Shown here: in pieces, positions 1-7,925 of the stretch | How positions within the stretch are numbered: the stretch's first letter is position 1 | Layout of the letters: each line of letters opens with the position of its first letter | Notes under the pieces: model-generated | What the model was told of the DNA's origin: nothing | The model's input: the letters and a program-made list of their open reading frames with translations, nothing else | Database searches by the model: none | Source of the DNA: UBA2882 sp045542735 | GTDB taxonomy: Bacteria > Bacillota > Clostridia > Lachnospirales > Lachnospiraceae | NCBI GenBank assembly: GCA_045542735.1 | Contig: JAZQLQ010000026.1 | Coordinates: forward strand, 384,422 to 448,421 | Length of the DNA stretch: 64,000 nucleotides | Direction: 5' to 3' | Translations under genes and position numbers: made by a program

Positions 1-1
1 T

Positions 2-1279
2 GGATTGGATGATCCGTATCTGTATTGGATTAAGGCGGAATTAATCAAGGATGGACAGGTAGTGGATGAAAACGGATGCAATTGCGGTATCCGTACCTTT
101 ACCTTTAGCCCCAAAGACGGCTTCCACTTAAATGGGAGACATTATCCCCTCCACGGAGTATCCCGTCATCAGGATTTTAAGGCCATTGGAAATGCTATCG
201 GCACAGAACAGATGGAAGAGGATATGGAATTGATTCGTGAGGTGGGTGCAAATACCATCCGTCTGGCACATTATCAGCACAGTCAGTATTTCTATGATTT
301 GTGCGATAAGGTGGGAATGATTGTATGGGCAGAGATTCCCTACATTTCCGAGCATTTGCCCAACGGACGTGAAAATACCATTACGCAGATGACAGAATTG
401 ATTGTACAGGCATATAATCATCCCAGTATTGTGACATGGGGAATATCCAATGAGATTACCATATCCGGCGGCAGATACCGGAAAGATATGTTGGATAATC
501 ATAGAGTATTGCAGGAAATGTGCAAGGAAATGGATTCTACAAGACCTACGACATTGGCGTGTTATGCTATGTGCCATCATTTTCACCCTGTGGCAAGGAT
601 TACAGACTTAGTTGGTTGGAATCTTTATCTTGGATGGTATGTACCGGGATTTTTCTTAAATGACTTGTGGATCAGTTTCTATCATTTGATTTATCCCAAC
701 CGTTGTTTGTGTTATTCGGAGTATGGTGCAGAGGGTATGCCCAACTTACACAGTGCAAAACCCAGACGTGGGGATAATACAGAAGAATATCAGTGCAAAT
801 ATCACGAGTTTATGCTCCGTTGTTTCAAACGCCATCCGTATATGTGGGCAACCTATGTATGGAATATGTTTGATTTCGCGGCAGATGCAAGAAATCAGGG
901 CGGAGAGCCCGGCATGAACCATAAAGGTTTGGTAACCTTTGACAGAAAAACTAAGAAGGACAGCTTTTATCTTTATAAGGCATATTGGACAGACAAACCT
1001 TTTGTCCACATTGCAGGAAAAAGATATGAGTATCGTACCGAAAAATTTACAGAAGTTACAGTGTATTCCAATCAAAGGGAGGTTACACTTTACAATAACG
1101 GAAAACCCATTGCTACCTGCAAGGGAGAGCATGTGTTTAAGTTTATTGTTCCTATGTACGAGACCAATGAATTGGAGGCCCGTGCAGGAGAGTGTATGGA
1201 TAACGCTGTGATTTATAAAACGAAAAAAGCGAAACCGGAGTACAGACTGAAAAAGGGAGACAGTTCAAACTGGATGTAG
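2..1279 (+). CDS. Glycoside hydrolase family 2 enzyme (beta-galactosidase/beta-glucuronidase type), 5' truncated by window
   Basis: The reading frame is open to the left edge, so only the C-terminal 425 or so residues are seen. The segment begins at the end of the GH2 immunoglobulin-like domain and runs into the TIM barrel, which starts near the FHLNGRHYPLHGVSRHQD stretch typical of GH2. The general acid/base is probably the Glu of ISNEI (about residue 150 of the visible part), and the nucleophile the Glu of SEYGAEG (about residue 239). No membrane segment is visible in this part. It lies 24 bp upstream of a GH3 gene and a sugar symporter, which suggests one operon for breakdown and uptake of a plant or host glycan. 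The family is clear; the exact substrate cannot be read from sequence. Confidence 0.9.
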   Translation, partial: GLDDPYLYWIKAELIKDGQVVDENGCNCGIRTFTFSPKDGFHLNGRHYPLHGVSRHQDFKAIGNAIGTEQMEEDMELIREVGANTIRLAHYQHSQYFYDLCDKVGMIVWAEIPYISEHLPNGRENTITQMTELIVQAYNHPSIVTWGISNEITISGGRYRKDMLDNHRVLQEMCKEMDSTRPTTLACYAMCHHFHPVARITDLVGWNLYLGWYVPGFFLNDLWISFYHLIYPNRCLCYSEYGAEGMPNLHSAKPRRGDNTEEYQCKYHEFMLRCFKRHPYMWATYVWNMFDFAADARNQGGEPGMNHKGLVTFDRKTKKDSFYLYKAYWTDKPFVHIAGKRYEYRTEKFTEVTVYSNQREVTLYNNGKPIATCKGEHVFKFIVPMYETNELEARAGECMDNAVIYKTKKAKPEYRLKKGDSSNWM

Positions 1280-1302
1280 CAAAAAGAAAGGAAATATGGG
1301 AT

Positions 1303-4263
1303 ATGCAAGAAACAAAACAGGAAAAGAAGGCTAGAAAAAAAGCCTACAAAAAAGCACGTGGTAAAGCAACCAGACCTTGGAAAGCCCTGACTTGGATTAG
1401 CGGCCCCTTGGCAATCATTTTAAGCATTGCGACTGTAGTAATCGGAATGTTTGATAACACATTTTCCGTGTTTGTGGGAGGTAACTTCTATACGCTGGAA
1501 AATGAAGATGAAAATGCAGTTTATTATGAATCCGATTTTGCAACTGCAGATGAGATGGTAGAGTACGGATTGGATCTGTGTGAGCAGGTTGAAGCAGAAG
1601 GAGCTGCTCTTCTTATGAATGAGAACAACGCTCTTCCTTTAGAGAAAGGGGCTCAGGTCAGCTTGTTCTCCAACTCTTCCGTAAACTTAGTGTACGGCGG
1701 AACCGGTTCCGGTAATATTGACGCTTCCACAGCCAATACCTTAAAGGATTCCATGATAAATGCAGGCTTTGGTGTAAACGAGACACTTTGGAACTTCTAT
1801 TCCGTGGATGCGGCAGATTATTTACGTGTAGTCGGTGGTGTTGTCAGCTTGGAAGCAGCAACTACATCGGAATGTCCTTGGGACGTATATACAGATGAAG
1901 TTAAGGATTCGGTAGCAGCATATGGCGATGCAGCAATCGTGACATTCTCCCGCGTGGGTGGTGAAGGCGCTGATTTGCAGTATGATGGTGTGAATTACCT
2001 TGCTTTAGATGAAAACGAAAAAGAAATGATGAAAAATCTGGCTGCTATGAAAGAGGCAGGTACAGTAGAAAAGATTATTGTATTAATCAACTCTGCCAAC
2101 CCCTTGCAGGTAGATTTCCTGAAAAATAATGAATATGGTGTAGATGCATGCCTTTGGGTAGGTGATATTGGTATCTCCGGTGTAGATGCCATTGGTAAAA
2201 TTCTTGCAGGTGATGTTAATCCTTCCGGTAGTCTGGTGGATACATACTGCTACGATAACTATTCATCTCCCGCAATGAAAAACTTCGTGCCGACAGTGTA
2301 TGAGGGTTATGTAGAAGGTGTGATTCCGGATACTGCAGAAACCTACATGATTTATCAGGAAGGCATTTATGTGGGATACAGATACTATGAGACACGTTAT
2401 GAAGATTACGTTATGGAGACGGGAAATGCCGGTGACTATGCATACAATGATGACGTGGCATTCCCCTTCGGATATGGTCTCAGTTATACAGATTTTGAAT
2501 ACAGCGATATGTCTGTAGCATACAACGCAGAGACAGATCAGTTTGAAGTATCTGTAACAGTAACAAATACCGGTGATACTTATTCCGGTAAAGAAACCGT
2601 ACAGGTTTATGCACAGTCTCCCTATACAAAATATGATATTGAAAATGGTGTGGAAAAAGCATCTGTAGTACTTTGCGGTTTTGATAAGACAGATATTTTG
2701 GCACCCGGTGCATCTGAGACTTTAACAATCTATGTAGATAAGAGAGATTTGGCTTCTTACGATGCATACGGTACAGGAACCTACATTTTGGATGATGGTG
2801 ATTATTATCTGACAGTGGCTACTGATGCGCATAATGCGGTAAACAATACTTTGGCAGCAAAGGGATATACTGTAGCTAACACAAACGGACGTATGGATGT
2901 TGACGGTAATGCAGACCTTGCATACAAATGGACAAACAATACATTTGATGCAGAAACTTATGCTACAACATTAAACGGAACAGAGATTACCAATCAGCTT
3001 TCTGATTCGGATGTTAATTTGAGCCAGGATTTGGATGGACAGACAATCACATATCTGACCCGTAATGACTGGGTTGGTACCTATCCTTCCGAAATTGTTC
3101 AGTTAAAACTGACTGATAAATTAATTGCAAAGTTGCAGGAAACACAGTATAACGCTGATAATTATGACGCTATGGAAATGCCTACTATGGGCGCAGATGG
3201 CGACTTGAAACTCTATGACATGATTGGTCTTTCCTATGACGATCCCAAGTGGGAACAGTTGTTAGACCAGATGACCTTTGATGAAATGGTTACTTTAATC
3301 GGAGATTCCTTCCACTGGACCATGCCTGTGGAATCCATCAATGCACCCGGTACACGTGATGAAAACGGACCTCAGGGTCTGACAGCATCCCTGTTCTCCG
3401 GATCCAAGACATTAGAGGCAACTGCTTTTACATCCGAGGACGTTATGGCAGCAACCTTTAATACAGACTTAATGACAGAAATCGGTAAAGTAATCGGTAA
3501 TAACTGTTTACAGGCAAATATTGCATGCCTCTATGGCCCCGGTAACAATACTCACAGAACTCCTTATGGCGGACGTAACTTTGAGTATTATTCCGAAGAT
3601 CCTTTCCTGGCAGCAGAGATGTCCAAATATGAAGTGGCAGCTATGGCAGAAAAAGGTGTATTTGTAGTAATGAAACACTTTGCGTTAAATGACTGTGAGC
3701 AGGATCGTATCGGTCTTGGTGTATGGTTAAATGAGCAGGCTGCACGTGAGATTTATTTAAAAGCTTTTCAGGCTCCTGCAGAAGAAGTGAATGCGGGTAT
3801 GATGGTAGCGTATACACGTTGGGGCGCAATCTGGTCCGGCGGTAACAAAGGTTTAATGTCCGGTATCCTCCGTGGTGAATGGGGACAGAGAGGTCTTAAT
3901 ATTACAGATAACGTGATTACCACTTATGTAAAAGGAACAGATGGTATTATGGCAGGTGGTGTATCTACCTATGATGCAATGCTTCCTCATATTTTGAATG
4001 AACTTCCTGAGTATAAAGATGATGCAGTTATTGTAAATGCTATGCGCGAAGCTTGTCACCAGACATTATATTCAGTGGCAAATTCCTGCGGTATGAACGG
4101 AGTTGGCCCCGATACCATTGTGCATGCTAAAGGTTTGGTGGTTGTAACGGTATTAAAGACTTGTGCAATTCTCTTTGGTGCATTGTTTGTAGTATCTCTT
4201 GTAATGTGGATTAAGAAAAAACGTACATTCAAAAAGAACTATATATATACACCGGCAGAATAG
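1303..4263 (+). CDS. Membrane-anchored GH3 beta-glucosidase-like enzyme with swapped domain order
   Basis: 986 residues. A basic N-terminus is followed by a membrane segment at about residues 27-50 (ISGPLAIILSIATVVIGMF) and a second one near the C-terminus (about 945-970), with a basic tail, so most of the protein should lie outside the membrane. The usual GH3 order is reversed. The C-type alpha/beta sandwich comes first (about 85-370), then an Fn3-like domain (about 400-510), and the catalytic barrel lies at the end (about 640-905), with FALNDCEQDR and GLNITDN, whose Asp is the likely nucleophile. This permuted order is known from some rumen and gut clostridial beta-glucosidases. ATG follows a GAAAGGAAA site. 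It shares an operon with the GH2 gene and the transporter. Confidence 0.88.
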   Translation: MQETKQEKKARKKAYKKARGKATRPWKALTWISGPLAIILSIATVVIGMFDNTFSVFVGGNFYTLENEDENAVYYESDFATADEMVEYGLDLCEQVEAEGAALLMNENNALPLEKGAQVSLFSNSSVNLVYGGTGSGNIDASTANTLKDSMINAGFGVNETLWNFYSVDAADYLRVVGGVVSLEAATTSECPWDVYTDEVKDSVAAYGDAAIVTFSRVGGEGADLQYDGVNYLALDENEKEMMKNLAAMKEAGTVEKIIVLINSANPLQVDFLKNNEYGVDACLWVGDIGISGVDAIGKILAGDVNPSGSLVDTYCYDNYSSPAMKNFVPTVYEGYVEGVIPDTAETYMIYQEGIYVGYRYYETRYEDYVMETGNAGDYAYNDDVAFPFGYGLSYTDFEYSDMSVAYNAETDQFEVSVTVTNTGDTYSGKETVQVYAQSPYTKYDIENGVEKASVVLCGFDKTDILAPGASETLTIYVDKRDLASYDAYGTGTYILDDGDYYLTVATDAHNAVNNTLAAKGYTVANTNGRMDVDGNADLAYKWTNNTFDAETYATTLNGTEITNQLSDSDVNLSQDLDGQTITYLTRNDWVGTYPSEIVQLKLTDKLIAKLQETQYNADNYDAMEMPTMGADGDLKLYDMIGLSYDDPKWEQLLDQMTFDEMVTLIGDSFHWTMPVESINAPGTRDENGPQGLTASLFSGSKTLEATAFTSEDVMAATFNTDLMTEIGKVIGNNCLQANIACLYGPGNNTHRTPYGGRNFEYYSEDPFLAAEMSKYEVAAMAEKGVFVVMKHFALNDCEQDRIGLGVWLNEQAAREIYLKAFQAPAEEVNAGMMVAYTRWGAIWSGGNKGLMSGILRGEWGQRGLNITDNVITTYVKGTDGIMAGGVSTYDAMLPHILNELPEYKDDAVIVNAMREACHQTLYSVANSCGMNGVGPDTIVHAKGLVVVTVLKTCAILFGALFVVSLVMWIKKKRTFKKNYIYTPAE

Positions 4264-4275
4264 GAAGGCGATTGT

Positions 4276-5790
4276 ATGAGTCAGGAAGCGGTAAAAAAAG
4301 ATACCATCAATAGGGCAAAAATGTACCAGCTGGTACTCTTTCCCTTTAACAATGGTGCGACTAATGTCTACTATATTTTAACTTTAAATTTCATTGCATA
4401 TTATGCAAACGGAGTGCTTGGTTTGGCTATGATGTTTGCAACTACGATGGTTACGGTCATGCGTGTCTTTGACGCGGTGACCGATCCCATCATCGGTATG
4501 CTGATTGATAAGACTGAGACAAAAATCGGTAAATTCCGTCCCTTTATGATTTTGGGAAATGCCATCATGGCACTATCTGCCGTACTATTGTATTTTGGTA
4601 CCAGACTGGTTGCTCCGGATATGGCTTGGCTGAAATATACCTTGTTTGTGTTGTTTTACATGCTTTATGTGATTGGATATACTTTCCAGACAGCATGTAC
4701 CCGTTCCGGGCAGACATGTTTGACCAATGATCCCAATCAGCGACCTATGTTTACCATTTTCAATACCATTGCAAGTTTGATCGGTATGGGTTTGGTGCAG
4801 TTTTTAGCACCGATTCTACAGGGAAAATTAGGTGGATATAATAGTGCAAAGTTTTTTGATTTTATGATTCCCCTTGCCATTATAGTTTCTGCAATTTTAA
4901 CTGTTCTGGCAGTTATCGGCATCTCAGAGAAGGATAGACCGGAATACTATGGTGTGGGCGGCAAGCAGGAGAAAGTAAAGATTAGTGAGTATCTTGCTAT
5001 TTTAAAAGTGAACAAAGAGCTGCAGCGATTAATGGTGGCCGGTGCCGGTTGTAAATTGGCATTTTCCATCGCTACTAATATGACGGTTCTTTGCATGCTT
5101 TATGGCGCGATGATGAACAATTATGACGGATTGTATCTGCCCATGATGATTGTTGGCTATGTGTTCTCCGCACCTTTCTTTTTATTGACGGTGCGCACAT
5201 CCCAAAAGAAGGGACAGAAGGCATCATTAGTACGTTATACAATCATTGCACTGGTAATGTATGTGGGTGTGTTGGTATTACTGGCACTGTGGTCACAGGG
5301 AAATCCTGCCACATCATTATCCTTAACCAATATCAATATATATACGATTTTATTTATCCTTTTCTTTGGTGTAGGCTATGGAGCTTATTACGCGACAGCA
5401 GATATGCCTATCCCCATGGTGGCGGATTGTTCTGACTACGAAACCTATCGTTCCGGCCGCTACGTACCCGGCATCATGGGCACCTTGTTTAGCTTGATAG
5501 ATAAGTTGGTTAGTGCCCTTGGTTCTACCATTGTGGGTTTTGCTTTGGCAGTTATCGGTATTTCCACTTTGCCTGATGCAGCCACACCCTATGCACCCGG
5601 TATGAAAGGCGTGGTGCTTGTGCTCTTTTGTATTGTTCCTATGTTGGCATGGTTGGCTACATTGTGGGCTATGAAAGGTTATACGCTCACCGGAGAACGG
5701 ATGAAAGAGATTCAAGAAATTAACAGTCTGCGTAAAGAGGCTATTGCAGACGGTATGTCGCTGGAAGAAGCCATGGATAAATGGAAATAA
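4276..5790 (+). CDS. GPH-family (melibiose carrier type) glycoside:cation symporter
   Basis: 504 residues with about twelve hydrophobic segments. The first-loop signature DAVTDPIIGMLIDKTETKIG followed by FRPFMILGN is the hallmark of the glycoside-pentoside-hexuronide:cation symporters. These carry sugars or glycosides into the cell with Na+ or H+. The start at 4276 lies 12 bp after the GH3 stop and has an AGGAAGG site. The pairing with GH2 and GH3 genes suggests it imports the oligosaccharide or glycoside products they make or act on. The soluble C-terminal tail is short and charged. A strong terminator follows directly, so this is the last gene of the operon. Confidence 0.9.
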   Translation: MSQEAVKKDTINRAKMYQLVLFPFNNGATNVYYILTLNFIAYYANGVLGLAMMFATTMVTVMRVFDAVTDPIIGMLIDKTETKIGKFRPFMILGNAIMALSAVLLYFGTRLVAPDMAWLKYTLFVLFYMLYVIGYTFQTACTRSGQTCLTNDPNQRPMFTIFNTIASLIGMGLVQFLAPILQGKLGGYNSAKFFDFMIPLAIIVSAILTVLAVIGISEKDRPEYYGVGGKQEKVKISEYLAILKVNKELQRLMVAGAGCKLAFSIATNMTVLCMLYGAMMNNYDGLYLPMMIVGYVFSAPFFLLTVRTSQKKGQKASLVRYTIIALVMYVGVLVLLALWSQGNPATSLSLTNINIYTILFILFFGVGYGAYYATADMPIPMVADCSDYETYRSGRYVPGIMGTLFSLIDKLVSALGSTIVGFALAVIGISTLPDAATPYAPGMKGVVLVLFCIVPMLAWLATLWAMKGYTLTGERMKEIQEINSLRKEAIADGMSLEEAMDKWK

Positions 5791-5800
5791 GATTTTAAAT

Positions 5801-5840
5801 AAAAAGTACAGGATAATCGAACGGTTGTTCTGTACTTTTT
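5801..5840 (+). terminator. Intrinsic terminator after the symporter gene
   Basis: A perfect 11-bp stem, AAAAAGTACAG at 5801-5811 pairing with CTGTACTTTTT at 5830-5840, with an 18-nt loop. The A/T ends suggest it may work in both directions. Confidence 0.85.
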
Positions 5841-5859
5841 CCGTATGTGGTGGTATAAT
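5831..5859 (+). promoter_or_regulatory. Probable promoter of uvrBA
   Basis: TATAAT at 5854-5859 is preceded by TGG, an extended -10 arrangement. A weak -35 (TGTACT, 5831-5836) lies 17 bp upstream and overlaps the terminator arm. No LexA/DinR box was recognised by eye. Confidence 0.55.
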
Positions 5860-5899
5860 GAGCCGTGTGAGATGAAAAGATAAGACAAGGAGGCTTGTG

Positions 5900-7903
5900 A
5901 TGTCGGAAGAAAAATCTATATTCAAATTACATTCGGAATTCAAACCCACCGGCGATCAGCCTCTGGCAATTGAGCAGTTGGTGGAGGGATTTAAAAAGGG
6001 TTACCAGTTCCAGACCTTATTGGGAGCTACCGGTTCCGGTAAGACCTTTACTATGGCAAATATTATTGCGGCTATGAATAAGCCGACCCTTATTATTGCC
6101 CATAATAAAACCTTAGCAGGACAGCTTTACGGTGAATTCAAGGAGTTCTTCCCGGGAAATGCGGTGGAATACTTCGTGTCCTATTATGACTATTATCAGC
6201 CGGAGGCTTATGTGCCTTCCACGGATACTTATATTGAGAAAGATTCTTCTATCAATGATGAGATTGACAAATTGCGTCTGTCGGCGACCGCATCTTTGAC
6301 GGAGCGCAAGGATGTCATTGTCATTGCCAGTGTTTCCTGTATTTATGGCTTGGGAAGTCCGGATGATTATATGGATATGATGGTTTCACTGCGTCCCGGC
6401 ATGAATAAAGACCGAGATGATGTCATCAGGGAACTGATTTCCATTCAGTATGAGCGTCACGATCTGGATATCCAGCGTGGTAGCTTCCGTGTCCGTGGTG
6501 ATACCTTGGAGATATATCCGGCAGAGGGCGGCGATTATCTTATTCGCGTGGAGTTTTTCGGAGATGAAATTGACCGCATTTGTGAGGTAGAGCCTTTGCT
6601 TGGCAATGTCCATGCAGAGTTAAACCATGTTACCATTTTCCCGGCATCCCATTATGTGGTACCGCAGGAAAAGATTAATCAAGCGTGCAAAGATATCGAA
6701 GCAGAGATGGAAGAGAGAGTCCGTTACTTCAAAGGTGAAGACAAGTTGTTGGAGGCACAGCGGATTTCCGAGCGTACCAACTTTGATATTGAGATGCTGA
6801 GAGAAACCGGCTTTTGTTCCGGTATTGAAAATTATTCCCGTCATTTAAGCGGTAAAAAAGAAGGTGAACCACCCCATACCTTGATGGATTTCTTCCGGGA
6901 TGATTTTTTGATTATTGTGGATGAATCCCATATAACTATTCCGCAGATCCGAGGTATGTATGCAGGAGACAGATCCCGTAAGACGACACTGGTGGAGTAT
7001 GGCTTTCGATTGCCATCCGCGCTTGACAACAGACCCTTGTGCTTTGAGGAGTTTGAGAGTCGGATTGATCAGATGATGTTTGTCTCTGCGACCCCTTCTG
7101 TCTATGAGGAAGAGCATGAGATGTTCCGTGCGGAGCAGATTATCCGTCCCACAGGGCTCTTAGATCCGGAGGTATTTGTACGTCCGGTAGAGGGACAGAT
7201 TGATGATTTGATTGGTGAGATACGTAGAGAAACAGATAAGGGCAATAAAGTATTGGTGACTACTCTGACCAAGCGGATGGCAGAGGACTTGACCGATTAC
7301 ATGAAGGAAGTGGGCATCCGTGTAAAATACTTGCATTCAGACATTGATACTCTGGAGAGAGCAGAGATTATCCGTGATATGCGACTGGATGTGTTTGATG
7401 TATTGGTGGGTATCAACTTGTTGCGAGAGGGTCTGGATATTCCGGAGATTTCCCTGGTGGCTATTCTGGATGCGGATAAAGAAGGATTTTTGCGTTCTGC
7501 CACATCCCTGATACAGACCATTGGACGTGCGGCACGTAATGCTGACGGACATGTGGTGATGTACGCAGATACCATGACCGATTCCATGCGCATTGCCATG
7601 GAGGAGACGGCCAGACGACGTCAGATACAGATGAAGTATAATGAAGAGCATGGGATTACGCCCCAGACCATTAAAAAGGCAGTCCGCGATCTTATTAGTA
7701 TTTCCAAGGCTGTAGCGAAGGAAGAAATGCGGATGGAAAAAGATCCGGAGTCTATGAGCAGGGAAGAACTGGAGAAATTGATTGCTTCCGTTCAAAAACA
7801 GATGCGCAAGGCGGCGGCAGATCTCAACTTCGAGGCGGCAGCAGAATTGCGTGACAAGATGGTCGAGTTGAAACGGTATCTGGAAGATTCAGAGGAAAAA
7901 TAG
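5900..7903 (+). CDS. uvrB: UvrB, excinuclease ABC subunit B
   Basis: About 667 residues, normal family length. UvrB is the helicase-like damage verifier of nucleotide excision repair, loaded by UvrA and then bound by UvrC. Visible motifs are Walker A GATGSGKTFT near residue 40, the YYDYYQPEAYVP beta-hairpin region that grips DNA, a helicase motif VI region (QTIGRAARN), and a C-terminal UVR motif (about 625-660, LNFEAAAELRDKM) that contacts UvrC. A GTG at 5897 is in frame, but the ATG at 5900 sits 6 nt after AAGGAGG and is the better start. uvrA follows 22 bp later, so the two are cotranscribed. uvrC is not in the window. Confidence 0.97.
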   Translation: MSEEKSIFKLHSEFKPTGDQPLAIEQLVEGFKKGYQFQTLLGATGSGKTFTMANIIAAMNKPTLIIAHNKTLAGQLYGEFKEFFPGNAVEYFVSYYDYYQPEAYVPSTDTYIEKDSSINDEIDKLRLSATASLTERKDVIVIASVSCIYGLGSPDDYMDMMVSLRPGMNKDRDDVIRELISIQYERHDLDIQRGSFRVRGDTLEIYPAEGGDYLIRVEFFGDEIDRICEVEPLLGNVHAELNHVTIFPASHYVVPQEKINQACKDIEAEMEERVRYFKGEDKLLEAQRISERTNFDIEMLRETGFCSGIENYSRHLSGKKEGEPPHTLMDFFRDDFLIIVDESHITIPQIRGMYAGDRSRKTTLVEYGFRLPSALDNRPLCFEEFESRIDQMMFVSATPSVYEEEHEMFRAEQIIRPTGLLDPEVFVRPVEGQIDDLIGEIRRETDKGNKVLVTTLTKRMAEDLTDYMKEVGIRVKYLHSDIDTLERAEIIRDMRLDVFDVLVGINLLREGLDIPEISLVAILDADKEGFLRSATSLIQTIGRAARNADGHVVMYADTMTDSMRIAMEETARRRQIQMKYNEEHGITPQTIKKAVRDLISISKAVAKEEMRMEKDPESMSREELEKLIASVQKQMRKAAADLNFEAAAELRDKMVELKRYLEDSEEK

Positions 7904-7925
7904 TAAAGCAAATAAGGATGACAAC

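Noticed and set aside
5350..5949. Long open frame on the minus strand over the symporter end and uvrB start
   Set aside because: It is a shadow of the symporter gene, crosses a terminator and has no domain or ribosome binding site.
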